Shown: positions 53,342 through 64,000 of the stretch, in pieces | How the letters are laid out: every line of letters starts with the position of its first letter | Numbering within the stretch: the stretch's first letter is position 1 | Notes under the pieces: generated by a model | Databases searched by the model: none | What the model was told of the DNA's origin: nothing | Seen by the model: the letters and a program-made list of their open reading frames with translations, nothing else | From: Adiantum capillus-veneris | Lineage: Eukaryota > Streptophyta > Polypodiopsida > Polypodiales > Pteridaceae | DNA length: 64,000 nucleotides | Direction: 5' to 3' | Assembly (NCBI GenBank): GCA_014529385.2 | Contig: CM043951.1 | Coordinates: 111,931,469 to 111,995,468 of the forward strand | Position numbers and translations under genes: made by a program

Positions 53342-55147
53342 ATCAGCAATGCACATGTGTTGTTCTTTGATGGTTCATACAGAAAGAGCCATGATGCAGC
53401 TTCAGGGGGTATAGCACTTTATGATCCAGAGGGGAAGCTAGTATGCAAGAGAGGGTTCAAATTGGATGCGCATAGTAACAATGAGGCTGAATATGCTACA
53501 TTGGAAGCCGGATTACACATTTGTTTGAAGCATGGGGTTCGAAAGTTGAGCATAAAAGGTGATGCCTTGTTAGTGGTGAAGCAAGTGCTGGGTGTGTGGA
53601 AGAGAAAGAACACCTCATTGAAGGAAATGTGCTTTAGAAGTAAAGGCCTGTTAAAAAAGTTCGAAGCATGGAGTATCAGACACATTGAACGTGCTCTAAA
53701 TGGAGAGGCACATGAAGCAGCTCAAGGCATGATTGGGGAGCTATTCGTGTTGAGGACCAATTTACCTCTTTATCATGGCCGGGAAAGTTTGGCTCAAGAA
53801 GAGGAGTTTTTGCTAACAGGAATCATTCCAAAGGAGATTCAGAAGTCTAAGAAGTATGGCTTTGTGCGTAGAGCATACAGGTACAAATTGATTGGTGATG
53901 TCTTATACATGAAAGGGGCTGATCTCATGTTGAGACGTGTACCTTGGCGGGAGGAGCTTTACAGAGTGTTGGAAGAGAATCATGAAGGCGCATGTGGTGG
54001 CCATTTTGCTCTAAAGATCACCTTGCATAAGATTTTGCAAGAGGGGTATGTATGGCCTAGTTTGCACAAGGATGTTCACCATTGGTGTAGGTCTTGCAAT
54101 AGGTGTCAAGCATTTGGGAAGAGAGTGTTGAAGCCAGAGCTACGAAAAACCATTATGGCGTTTGATGTGTTTGAAAAGTGGGGGATTGATGCAATAGGCC
54201 CGTTACCTATCACAAGCAGGGGCAAAATCTATATCTTGATGGCAGTGGACTATCTCTCTAGATGGGCAGAGGCTATAGCGGTAAAACAGATCACTGCAAA
54301 GGATGTGGCAAAATTTGTGTATGATGAAATATGTTGCAAGTTTGGGGTGCCATTAGAGCTACTTTCAGATAAGGGGCCAGGATTTAGAGCTAAACTGCTA
54401 GACTTCTTATGCACAAAGATGAAGATTAGGCACCAGCATACCACTCCTTATTACCCACAGTGTAATGGCTTAAATGAAAGATTCAATGGTGAGTTGGTAC
54501 AAATTCTTTCTAAAGTGACAGAGCACCAAGGAAAGAATTGGGATTTGGAATTGCCTAGTGCATTATGGGCTTACCGTACTTCGGTGAAGACAGGTACAGG
54601 GTTTACTCCATTTCATTTGGTGTATGGAAAGGAAGCACTATTGCCTGTGGACATAGAGTTGCCTGCGGTCAAGATGTTAGAGAAGTTGCTTGGGCCGCCT
54701 AGTGATGCATTCGAAAAGAGGCTCTTGCAGTTACAAGAGGTTCAGTTGGATAGGATGAGTGCATTGGAACATTATGGGCAGATGCAAGATAGGGCTTTGG
54801 CAAAGATAAATGAAAAGGTCAAAAGTAAGGGTATCAAGAAGCATGACTTGGTTTTGCGCTACAACAGCAAACTGGACAACACCTTCCAAAAGATGTTTCA
54901 AATTAAGTGGGAAGGCCCTTTCAAGGTAGTGGAGTGTTTCCCGAATGGTACATATCAGTTGGTTAACCTAGATGGGATTTTACATACGTCAAGGGTAAAT
55001 GGATTGCGTCTTAAGTTGTATCATGCCAGGTTGATGATGGTGGAGCAAGATGAGTTTTCTGAAGAGCGAGTGATGTCTGTGAAGGATGAGGAGACCTGTG
55101 ATGCGGCGAGTCTCATATCGCTCTTTGCTGCTGCTGATCATGAATGA
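53342..55147 (+). CDS. pol: Gypsy Pol part 2: second RNase H and integrase
   Basis: In frame after TAG. An RNase H-like domain of the archaeal type used by Tat elements (FFDGSYRKSHDAASGG, NNEAEYATLEAGL, GDALLVVKQVLG; the last Asp is replaced in LNGEAHEAA). Then the H2C2 finger (GGHFALK, CRSCNRCQAFGK) and integrase core (WGIDAIGPLP, LSDKGPGF, GLNERFN; Lys replaces the usual Asn after the second Asp). The C-terminus shows no chromodomain. Confidence 0.9.
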   Translation: MSNAHVLFFDGSYRKSHDAASGGIALYDPEGKLVCKRGFKLDAHSNNEAEYATLEAGLHICLKHGVRKLSIKGDALLVVKQVLGVWKRKNTSLKEMCFRSKGLLKKFEAWSIRHIERALNGEAHEAAQGMIGELFVLRTNLPLYHGRESLAQEEEFLLTGIIPKEIQKSKKYGFVRRAYRYKLIGDVLYMKGADLMLRRVPWREELYRVLEENHEGACGGHFALKITLHKILQEGYVWPSLHKDVHHWCRSCNRCQAFGKRVLKPELRKTIMAFDVFEKWGIDAIGPLPITSRGKIYILMAVDYLSRWAEAIAVKQITAKDVAKFVYDEICCKFGVPLELLSDKGPGFRAKLLDFLCTKMKIRHQHTTPYYPQCNGLNERFNGELVQILSKVTEHQGKNWDLELPSALWAYRTSVKTGTGFTPFHLVYGKEALLPVDIELPAVKMLEKLLGPPSDAFEKRLLQLQEVQLDRMSALEHYGQMQDRALAKINEKVKSKGIKKHDLVLRYNSKLDNTFQKMFQIKWEGPFKVVECFPNGTYQLVNLDGILHTSRVNGLRLKLYHARLMMVEQDEFSEERVMSVKDEETCDAASLISLFAAADHE

Positions 55148-55156
55148 TCTAGCAGG

Positions 55157-55175
55157 CTAGGGGATGGGCAAATTA
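55157..55175 (+). other. Polypurine-like tract of the Gypsy element
   Basis: TAGGGGATGGGCAAATTA lies directly before the 3' LTR; G/A-rich in its first part. Confidence 0.5.
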
Positions 55176-56318
55176 TGTCAGGAGTTTTTTTGAGCAAGGG
55201 ATTGCGCATATGTACATACACATGCATGGTGCATTAAATAAAGGATTGCCCATTTTCCTTAGCCAGGTGGTTACGTGGGGCCCGCATGTGTACAGGTAGG
55301 ACAGCATGTACATAGTGCAGCGATTTTCATTATTATCAATACTAGTGTGTTTTTTCTACAATAAGGAGGAGTTGGTAGCGTGTAAAACTTCTTGAGGAAG
55401 CTATCCGCGGGTTGACGATGTGAGGTCAGCAGGTGCGTCAGATGGCATCTAGTGGCGTCAGGAGGGTGAACGAGGTCAATATTTGCACGCGGATGAGGAC
55501 GGACACAACGTGGGTGTTTGCTTGTGAGAATTATGCAGAAAGGTCATCATTAGGACCACTTTTTGGGGCCACTTCACGTGGTGGCGAGATGCATTATTGG
55601 AAAAAAGCTGAGTGCGAGGTGTGCGAATGATGCAAAAAGGTGACAACTATGCACTGCGAGGTCAGTTTTTGGCCTGTTCGGGGTTCGTTTGAGGTCATCT
55701 AAAAGGCCAAGGGTGCCCAACTAATAAAGCTAAGTGTGGGAACTCAAAAAAAAAAAAAAAAAAACCAGAAAAAACATGGAGAAGAGAGGAGGAACAGCCG
55801 CAGGTGTGTTTTTGCTCATTTTGGAGCCTGTTTTGGCCGTACACTGCTCATTCGAGGTCGGATTTGAGCACTTTGACATTGTAGACTGGGGTTTTGGGCC
55901 GTTCCGGACGCGATGGAGCTGTCCATTTTGTCAAATTCCTCACTGTTTTTCTGCTGTTTTTCTGTGTAATCTTCTCCGGTGAGTGAAGCTTCTTCTCCAA
56001 TTTGTGATTGTATCTGGTATCTTTTACCCATATTGTGTGAGCTGTTTGCCCCATTGGTGTTGGCCCAAGCTCAATTGTATCTAAACATCAGAAATTCTCC
56101 TCTTTTGAGCTGAGTTTTTTGGGTGTGTGTGTGTGTGTGTGTCTGTGTGGAGTGGGCAAGTGGATAGTCTCTCTCCTCTCACTCCAGAGATGTGTTCCCT
56201 GTCTCGGCCAGGTGTGTTGTGTAAGCCGAGTGGTGCCCCATAGTGTGTGTGTGTATCTTCCCAACAGTGTGTGTCGGGTCGTTATAGAGGCGCTGTGTGT
56301 GTTTTCATCCCGCTCACA
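55176..56318 (+). repeat. 3' LTR of the Gypsy element
   Basis: TGTCAGGAGTT...CCCGCTCACA. Longer than the 5' LTR, mainly because of an A-run near 55746 and a CTAAACATCAGAAATT insertion near 56080. Confidence 0.85.
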
Positions 56319-57070
56319 ACGTATAAGATAAGATCGCAGAATTTGCACACCATATATGGTGAAGGTCGCAATTGAGAATGAGAGAGATATGAGGACTGCG
56401 TTCTGTCAACGATAAACGTAAGAAGGATTCTCAAGGAACTTCCAAAGATGTGAGAGACGTCACCGAAAAAGGGCAGGGTAAAGGAGACGTTAATATTAAA
56501 AGAGTCCTCAAAATAGAGTGGCGTGAGACGCAAGATTGATGGCCACAATATGAATAGCAAAAAGCTAAATCTTCTCGAAAAAGTTAACGCCAAAATAAGA
56601 AAAACGATCGCGGACGCTTCACAAAGAAGTAGGACGAAGAAAGCTGCGTCAAGCTCAATTGCAGTAAAAACAGCATAACTTTTTGTTGCGAACTCCGATT
56701 GACGCAAACCTAGAACTCAAATCGAAGAGCTCGAGGAGACGAACAAGTTTTGGATGAAAAGTGCCATTGCACTACGCTCCATCGCGCTTTTCTCGTTTCT
56801 CCAAATTTTGAGCAGAACAGCAAGAAAAATTGAGATGAAGTTCAGGGTGTCATCAACAAGAAAACGTAATCAACGATTAGATTGATTAGAAATAAACGTC
56901 ACACAAAACACTAATCATATTCTTCTTAACACAAAACAACCACAATTAACAAGAATCAATGCTCAGAAATAAAATTTATAGCAATTTTTGAATCTTACAT
57001 GAAAATTGCATTCACATACTGTTGTCACCATGAATTGAATCGGCGCATGATCGTTACTGCTCTGATACCA
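56319..57070 (-). other. Copia-2c leader and primer site
   Basis: Continues Copia-2c upstream of the Gypsy insertion. TGGTATCAGAGC at the end (57059-57070, minus strand, T-to-C complete) lies beside the LTR at 57071. Confidence 0.8.
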
Positions 57071-57213
57071 TGTTGAGATGTAGAGAGAAAGAGAGAGAGA
57101 CGAGACAAGAGACACACCATATACGCTCCCAAAGACTGATTCATATTGAGGACAAGATACAAATATATAGGTGAGACCAAGTTGAGTAGAGTGAGCCATA
57201 TATAGCTCCAACA
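57071..57213 (-). repeat. LTR shared by Copia-2c (5') and Copia-2d (3')
   Basis: 143 bp, equivalent to 35897-36039 in unit 1. It is followed directly by the same truncated pol junction. Confidence 0.85.
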
Positions 57214-58287
57214 ATACCTTGAGAAATCATCAACGAAAGTAATGAAGTAGCGATATTGTGATCTCGAAGAAGGTAGAGGTCCACATATATCAGTATGAAC
57301 AAGATCCAATATGTCATGAGAATGAGTTGTATTTGAAAGCGGAAAGGGTTTACGATTGTGTTTCCCAAGAGCACAAAATTCACAAATTCCCATATGGAGA
57401 TGGGCTTTAAGATCCATGGCATGAACAAGATCACGACGTTGAAGATCAAGGAGTTTCGAGAAATCAGCATGAACAAAACGGTGATGCCATACTTTGCAAT
57501 CATGATCACCTAGAGCAGTGACAATATTTGCTACAACATCATTGAGAGAGAGATCAAACAAATTACCGTTTCGAGGAGCAGTGGCTATAGTCTGTCCATC
57601 TTTCTCAATTCGGCATTTGGTATGATCAAATCCAATAAACAGACCAAGATCAACAAGTCTAGCAACTAAAAGAGGATTACGTTGAAGATCTGGTACATGT
57701 AATACTCCTCGCAAAATTCGAGTGGAAGAAGATAAGGTACCAAGATATAAGTCTCCAATACCCTTTACTTGACAAGTAGTATCATCACCTAGATAAACAA
57801 CACGTTGAACTTGCAGTGGATGATAGTTATGGAGCCACTTAGACTGATATGTCATATTTCCTGTAGCACCAGAATCGACAATAAAAAGTGATCCATCACG
57901 TACATGAAGTATTCTGTCTGGAGCAACTGAACATAGGACATAGCTTTTTTCTGGTACAATGTTGTTTTGATGTTTAGTAGCATATGCTCTATTCCGATCT
58001 GTGTCAAATCGACGCTTATAGCACATATGAGTGGGATGATCAGATCGTCCACAATATTCACAAGAAGAAGAAGAAGAGTCTCTAGATAAACGTGGTTGTT
58101 TTGTGGTAATATTGTGTTCTTCATCATATTGACGTGCCCAACAATCATCTTCAGTATGGCCATTTCTGTTGCAGTAAGAACATTGCTTATTAGCAAATCT
58201 GAAACGAGAGAAAATATTACCGCGACGGCCACCTCTGCAGTTTCCTCGTTGAAATGAACGCCTTCGAGAATAAAAAGCACGTTCCAT
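57214..58287 (-). pseudogene. pol: Copia-2d truncated Pol
   Basis: Zinc knuckles, protease IVDSGATGNM and GAG-pre-integrase up to FITFVDDFSRY, then LTR-derived sequence. Collinear with 36040-37113. Confidence 0.85.
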
Positions 58288-58995
58288 CTATTGTGACTTA
58301 GTCTCCTCTTATGAAATCATAGCTGTATCGTGACCAGCATTCCGACGTTTTTGACGTTGAGAGTATTCAATTAAAGACATGCAAGCTTGGTCGAAATCAA
58401 GACCATCTTTACTAGAGAGAATAGTAACAATGTTATCATAAGAAGAGTCCTTCACCGTATCAAGGAGAAGTGTAATCAGTTGCTTTTGTGGAACAGGACC
58501 ACCGGCAACAGCAAGTTGATTAATAATAGATTTGAAAGATTCAATATGTCCCGTCATGGCAGTACCAACTTCATATTGTAACTTGTTAAGAAACCCTCTC
58601 AAATAAAGTATTTCTGTAACAGATTGCTTCTGAAAGTTTGCAATAAGATACTTCGATACGTCGTGGGAAGTAGGCAGTTCATACATATCAAGCAAAAGGG
58701 AACCAGTAAGAGCAGAAAGAATATACCGACGAGCTGCTTTATCACGTCGTTGCCAATCCGTATAGGCAACATTCCAATATTCAAATATAGGTCCTTCAGT
58801 GATAAGCACGTTATCATTATCTGTATCAACAGGCTGAGGCGGACAAACACGATTTCCAAGAACAACATCGGAGAGTTCATCACCTTCAAGAATTAACAAC
58901 ATCTTTGCTTTCCAGCCTGGAAATCCTTGACCTTGGAAAGGAGGAACAGAACGTTGGCCAGAAGGAAAGCCGTTGATGAGAATATTCAAAGCCAT
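58288..58995 (-). pseudogene. gag: Copia-2d Gag
   Basis: Starts MALNILINGFPSGQ. A TAA at 58309-58311 stands where 2b has CAA (MIS-Q-EETKSQ), just before the conserved TAG-ATG. Confidence 0.8.
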
Positions 58996-59752
58996 ATCTT
59001 GTTGCGAGAATACGTATAAGATAAGATTGCAGAATCTGCACACTATATATGGTGAATTCCGCAATTGAGAATGAGAGAGATATGAGTACTGCGTTCTGTC
59101 AATGATAAACGTAAGAAGGATGCTCAAGGAACGTCCAAAGATGTGAGAGACGTCACCCAAAAAAGGCAGGGTAAAGGAGACGTTAATAATAAACGAGTCC
59201 TCAAAATAGAGTGGCATGAGACGCAAGATTGATGGCCACAATACGAATAGCAGAAAGATAAATCTTGTCAAAAAAGTTAACGCCAAAATAAGAAAAACGA
59301 TCGCGGACGCTTCACAAAGAAGTAGGACGAAGAAAGCTGTGTCAAGCTCAATTGTAGTAAAAACAGCATAACTTTCTGCTGCAAACTCCGATTGACGCAA
59401 ACCTAGAACTCATATCGAAGAGCTCGAGGAGACGAACAAGTTTTGGATGAAAAGTGCCATTGTGCTACGCTCCATTGCGCTTTTCCCGTTTCTCCAAATT
59501 TTGAGCAGAATAGCAAGAAAAATTGAGATGAAGTTCAGGGTGTCATCAATAAGAAAACGTAATCAATGATTAGCTTGATTAGAAATAAACGCCACATAAA
59601 ACACTAATCATATTCTTCTTTACACAAAACAACCACAGTTAGCAAGAATCAACGCTCAAAAATAAAATTTGTAGCAATTTTGAATCTTACATGCGAATCG
59701 TATACACATACTGTTGTGTCACCATGAATTGAATCGGCGCGTGATCGTTACC

Positions 59753-59907
59753 ACTCTGATACCATGTTGAGATGTAGAGAGAAAGAGAGAGAGACGAGAC
59801 AAGAGACACACCATATACGCTTCCAAAGACTGATTCATATTGAGGACAACATACAAATATATAGGTGAGACCAAGTTCAGTAGAGTGAGCCATATATAGC
59901 TCCAACA
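59753..59907 (-). repeat. 5' LTR of Copia-2d with primer site
   Basis: LTR 59765-59907. The primer site (59753-59764) reads TGGTATCAGAGT on the minus strand, one base changed from the usual C. Confidence 0.85.
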
Positions 59908-60860
59908 AGAACTAGCCTCTTAAGCACGGGTATTAAGCTCAAGGCTAGGCCATCCATAGAGTGAACACTCAAGCGAGAGAGAGCTCTCAAAAAGTGGATA
60001 CTCAAAAATGGAGCCTCCTTGCATAAAGGCTTCCTTATAAAGACTTGCACCACAATCCCTTCTACTATGGGTTTAAGTTTGAGCCCTCTAACTCGCATAT
60101 ACATCTTTGGAACTCCCAATGAGCCTAGTGTAAGTAGGAAATATTATGCACATCCATAGCATATCTCCCGCTTGATGCATAATCTGTGTAGCCTATGTTA
60201 GCCGCTGCTAACAGAGGATGAGAGAGGAGGAAAGATATTAAAATGGTTCACTGTGCTGAAAGTAAGGGAGAGGTATGAGAGGGGGAGAGGAATACGGATA
60301 GGTGTGTTGTAAAGTGAGAGAGAGAAAGAAGGAGAGATAAAGCTAGTGTATTGAGAAAATAACCATGAAATTTTTTTTTTATGTATATATTTGTGTTGGA
60401 GGATACTTTTTAGTAGAAATAGAATCTATTTGAGAGTTTTGAAAAAAAGTGATTTTTTGGGTTAGGATAATGGACGTTTTGATGATGTTGCAGGGATGGA
60501 GAGAAGTAGTTGTATGTGGGTAAGAGGGAGGAGGGGACTGGGGGTAGGGAGGAGGGGGGAGGTAGTTGGAGATTTGGAGGGAGATTAAAAAAGAGCTTAA
60601 AAATGTATTTTCAAGCTGTTGTACAGAGAAAATGACCATGAAACTTTATTTTTATTATATATATATATGTTGCGGGATAGTTTTAGGTAGAAATGGGGTC
60701 TATTTGAGAGTTTTGAAAAAAGTGACTTTTTGGGCTAGGGTTATGCACGTTTTTTATGTCGCAAGGATGTGGATAGGGCAATACTTATTGTCATATCCCC
60801 ACTCTCCCTTCTCATATCTAAAAAGGTAGAGAGAGTGTAGCTATCTCCCTCCACTAGTCT
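59908..60860. other. Repeat DNA between Copia-2d and CACTA unit 2
   Basis: Copy of 40080-41044, nearly identical by eye, with a small deletion near 60130. No gene. Confidence 0.6.
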
Positions 60861-61204
60861 CACTACAAGAGGCTACTCATATTAGCGACGCTCACACAGC
60901 GACGCTCAAAAAAAAAAATTCTCGGCGTCGCTATGAGCGTCGCAAATTTACTTGTAAATTTGAGACGCTCATAGCGACGCCGGCTAGGCTAAAAAAAATA
61001 ACAGAGAGCGCCCAAAAACTCAGATCTCAAATCTGAGTTTTTCGGCGCCCTCAAGCAAGGAGCAAGTAACGCTCTCCCTCTCCCTCTCTCTCTCTCCCTC
61101 TCTCTCTTTCTTCTCCACACACACACACACACACACACAAGGAGAGGAAGGAGAGCTAGGTATGCTCCCCCCCTCTCCTCACTCTCATGTTCCCTTCCCC
61201 TCTT

Positions 61205-61259
<55 letters not shown>

Positions 61260-61266
61260 TAGTGTT

Positions 61267-61304
<38 letters not shown>

Positions 61305-61922
61305 AACATAAACAAAAACGCACACACACATGCATAAACAAAGAATGCACACACACATTGAGAGAGGAAAAGAGAGAGAGAGCATGCATAAACAAAAAAC
61401 GCACACATTGAGAGAGGAAAAGAGAGAGAGAACATGCATAAATAAAAAACGCACACATTGAGAGAGGAAAAGAGAGAGAAAACATGCATAAACAAAAAAA
61501 CGCACACACATTGAGAGAGAAAGAGAGAGAAACTAATTTAACGTCGTAGGAAACTAATTAAAATTAAAAGACCTAAAGATCTAGCCGACGAGGAGTTGAA
61601 CTCAAGACCTATTATTCAAGAGGGAAATGGCATAACCAATCTATCATACTTGGCATGGGTGATAGAAAGGTTATACCATTTATCTCTTTTTATTGGCACA
61701 CACATCCACACACGCGCACACACACAAGAAGAAGAGAGTTATAACGTCGTACGAAACTATCCTAAAAGACGTTAAAGATTAGGTTAGATGTAGACTTACG
61801 TTAAATTAGATTTAGGTTTATTTAAGTTAAATTAGATTAGATTTAGGTTTATTTTTAGTTAGATTTACGTTTATTTACGCTAGATTTAGATTTACGTTAT
61901 ATTAGATTAGATTTAGGTCTCC

Positions 61923-62270
61923 ATAGACTGCGATGCCTACATGAAGCGGGTGAAGAAAGCCCTCAATGGAATATAGGGTATTGCTGCATTCATTCATGGT
62001 GGGCTCCGTCGATCCAAAAGTACTGGTGAAATGTCTTCAAAAGTACTGGTGGATCTTCAGGGCGGCAAGAGTCACTACATCCCCGACAATGACCATCTAG
62101 ACAACCTCTAGTCATTCAACAGCAACTTCAAAGTTAGTAACAAGAGCAAGAACGGTCCAAAGGGCCAATTGTTGTCATCAGATGTGGATGGAGATGAGGC
62201 AGCGTCACCGCCGGAAGTTAACTCTCACATCTTTAGTGATGAGAATGCCAACTCTTGTCGAGTTATGTGA
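61923..62270 (+). pseudogene. Captured HIPP/HMA fragment, unit 2
   Basis: Copy of 42121-42475. The HMA second half is further damaged: FQKIGKK is replaced by a short duplication of CAAAAGTACTGGTG near 62040. Confidence 0.6.
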
Positions 62271-62955
62271 AAAATTATGTGTTAAATCAGTTTTAAGGTT
62301 CTTATAATCCCTGTTAGTTTAGTTCTTTGTTTTTAATATAACATAATTTACGTTAGATTTAGATTTATGTTATATTAGATTAGACTTAGGTTTATTTAGG
62401 TTTACCCACACACACACACACACACACACAAGAAGAAGAGAGTTTTAACGTCGTAGGAAACTATCCCAAAAGACGTTAAAGATTAGGTTAGATGTAGACT
62501 TACGTTAAATTAGATTTAGGTTTATTTTTAGTTAGATTTACGTTTATTTAGATTTACTCTTATTTACGCTAGATCGAGTCCACGCAAGAATTACTTACGG
62601 TTTAGGGTTTAGAGTTAGACGAACAGTGAAAAGATCTACTGTGAAAAGATGTTGAGATGCTGTGAAGTGCTACAGCTAAAGAAGAGGCAAACGGGTTTTT
62701 TCCACTAGATGCAGTATCATGTAGATGTGGGTCTGTAGATTTCTTGTACCCACAAATATAGGTATTGACCAATAAAGACGAGATTATAACCCGATGGTTC
62801 TGATCTCCGTGTACCTCTAGACCGAGGTGTGCGGGGATTGGACATGACTAGAGAATGTGAGGTAGAGAGAGAGAGAGAGAGAGAGAGAGATAAGACGAAG
62901 AATTCCAATAGAATATTAAATTTTTTTTCCAGGTTATAAGATTTTTATCCTCATT

Positions 62956-64000
62956 ATGAGTAGTGACGAGGATGTGGGACCGTCCAACCGAAACACCTAT
63001 CTCTCAACGAGGGTCTTATGTCCTTGTAATCAATGCAAGCATGTTGTGTGACGGACAAGATGTGTTTCTTCGCAGCACGTTCACGAATTTGGCATGTTCG
63101 ATCCATCTATTATAGATCGAGTTGTTGCCAATTATAACTCGTCGGACTCTGACGCTGGCCAACAAGCAGCAATCTTGCAACCCAATAGACGTGTTCGTAG
63201 GCGCTTTGGTCAAGCAGCATATTTGAGGCCACAAGATGTAGCCTCTGATAGCTCGGGGGATGATCATGCAGAGCACATTCCCAACGAGGCAATGTTTGAG
63301 CCCGAGATTGATGAAATGATCGAGACGATCATGGATTCAGAAAGGCTTATCTATGATGATATGAAAAGTGAAGCCGATACGCCATTGTATAATGGAGCAC
63401 GTATGTCTAGATTGAAAGCACTTCTGGTTCTTCTCAACATGCAGGCAAAGTTTGGATGGAGTGACACTAGCGTCACAGCGCTTTTCAGGTGATCTATTAC
63501 AATTAGTTTACTTTAATAAAACTCTAAATGTATAATGATCCGATAGATTTTTACACGATTGTATCGTATTTTTATGTTGTGTAGATTGCTTAAAGAGCAC
63601 ATACTACCAGCTGACAATGTGATGCCAGATTCTCGAGATGAAGCAAGAAAGATTTTGCGAAACTTGGGGATGGATTACAATTCTATCCACGTTTATCCTA
63701 ATGACTGCATTCTTTTCAGAGGGGAATACATAGACATGGAGAAGTGTCCGAAATGTGATTCCGAAAGATATCGAGTAGATCTCCACGGGACAAAAATTCC
63801 ACAAAAGGTTTTGCGACATTTTCCTCTGCTTCCTCGCATCAAGCATTTCTTCAAATGTAAGTCCATGGCCGCCCTAGCATCATGGCATGAGGAGAATAAA
63901 TCTTCGGATGGTGTGCTACGAATTCCTGCAGATTGCGCAGCCTGGAAACATATAGATGGAACATGGTCGGATTTTGCCAGGGAAGCTCGAAATTTGCGCT
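62956..64000 (+). pseudogene. CACTA transposase, unit 2, cut by window end
   Basis: Exon 1 62956-63488, intron 63489-63584, exon 2 from 63585. It keeps CGA at 63658 where unit 1 has TGA, and keeps the frame at FAREARN where unit 1 has a deletion, so it is the better-preserved copy. It still has TGA at 63049 in exon 1. Confidence 0.85.

Larger units (their letters stand above)
47607..56318 (+). mobile_element. Tat-type Gypsy retrotransposon with two LTRs
   Basis: 8,712 bp with LTRs of 1,123 and 1,143 bp, a TGGCGCC primer site, gag-pol in one frame and a second RNase H-like domain before integrase. It is inserted in the Copia-2c leader. Both flanks have ACGT (47603-47606 and 56319-56322), and removing the element restores GAAGACGTATAAG as in Copia-2a. 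The LTRs show several transitions in the first 70 bases, so the insertion is not very recent. Confidence 0.9.
57071..59907 (-). mobile_element. Copia-2d, unit-2 copy of the deletion derivative
   Basis: LTRs at 57071-57213 and 59765-59907. Same deletion as Copia-2b but without the piggyBac-like insertion; the corresponding site (about 59620) reads TTCTTTACACAAAAC. Confidence 0.85.
44553..64000. repeat. Direct duplication, unit 2 (runs off the window)
   Basis: Same order as unit 1: Copia-2c (= 2a), LTR, Copia-2d (= 2b), LTR, CACTA. It contains the inserted Gypsy element and lacks the piggyBac-like insertion. By length it should end about 400 bases past the window. Confidence 0.8.
60861..64000 (+). 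mobile_element. CACTA transposon, unit 2 (cut by window end)
   Basis: CACTACAAGAGG at 60861, hairpin at 60924-60981, microsatellites 61070-61310, HMA fragment, minisatellite and transposase as in unit 1. Confidence 0.8.

Overview
The window looks like nuclear DNA from a plant with a large, repeat-filled genome. Introns are GT-AG, Copia elements have a tRNA-iMet primer site, and CACTA, Mutator-like (MULE) and Tat-type Gypsy elements are all present. The species cannot be read from the sequence; a fern, lycophyte or gymnosperm would fit the repeat content. No intact single-copy host gene is visible. Almost everything is transposon, transposon remnant or satellite, and most coding regions are broken.

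Layout. 1-4516 is the 3' part of an LTR retrotransposon with gag/protease remains and one LTR. 4658-5160 is probably a CACTA end. 5438-5765 and 29339-30510 are parts of one host satellite, made of a TTAGGTTA-type minisatellite plus a roughly 170-bp tandem repeat with a long palindromic core. Two large elements were inserted into it. The first is a 16-kb MULE-like transposon (5766-21758). The second is a Copia element (21846-29338), which itself carries a solo LTR (27453-28266) in its reverse transcriptase.

The MULE-like element is the most interesting part. It has imperfect terminal inverted repeats and a likely 9-bp target duplication. It carries two divergent genes. One (minus strand, 6761-10193) is a DDE transposase with a SWIM zinc finger. 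The other (plus strand, 11967-21472, nine exons) has a ParB-like N-terminus and a C-terminus like N6/N4 amino-methyltransferases. Between them lies a block of short palindromes with seven CACGTG boxes. A 2.6-kb non-autonomous Copia-like element (13317-15943) sits in exon 3 of the second gene. Removing it with its CCCTC duplication restores the exon exactly.

30548-64000 is dominated by one Copia family (here Copia-2, minus strand, 143-bp LTRs) and a CACTA element. A segment of about 12.5 kb (32061-44552) is directly repeated from 44553 to beyond the window end. The unit holds Copia-2, a shared LTR, a deleted Copia-2, an LTR, and a CACTA element with a captured metal-binding (HIPP/HMA) gene fragment. 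After the duplication, unit 1 gained a TTAA-flanked piggyBac-like element (38450-39790) and unit 2 gained an 8.7-kb Tat-type Gypsy element (47607-56318).

Most premature stops are TAG or TGA and can be explained by C-to-T change at CAG or CGA. This fits decay of methylated transposons. All splice sites, target duplications and domain names were read by eye; no database search was done.
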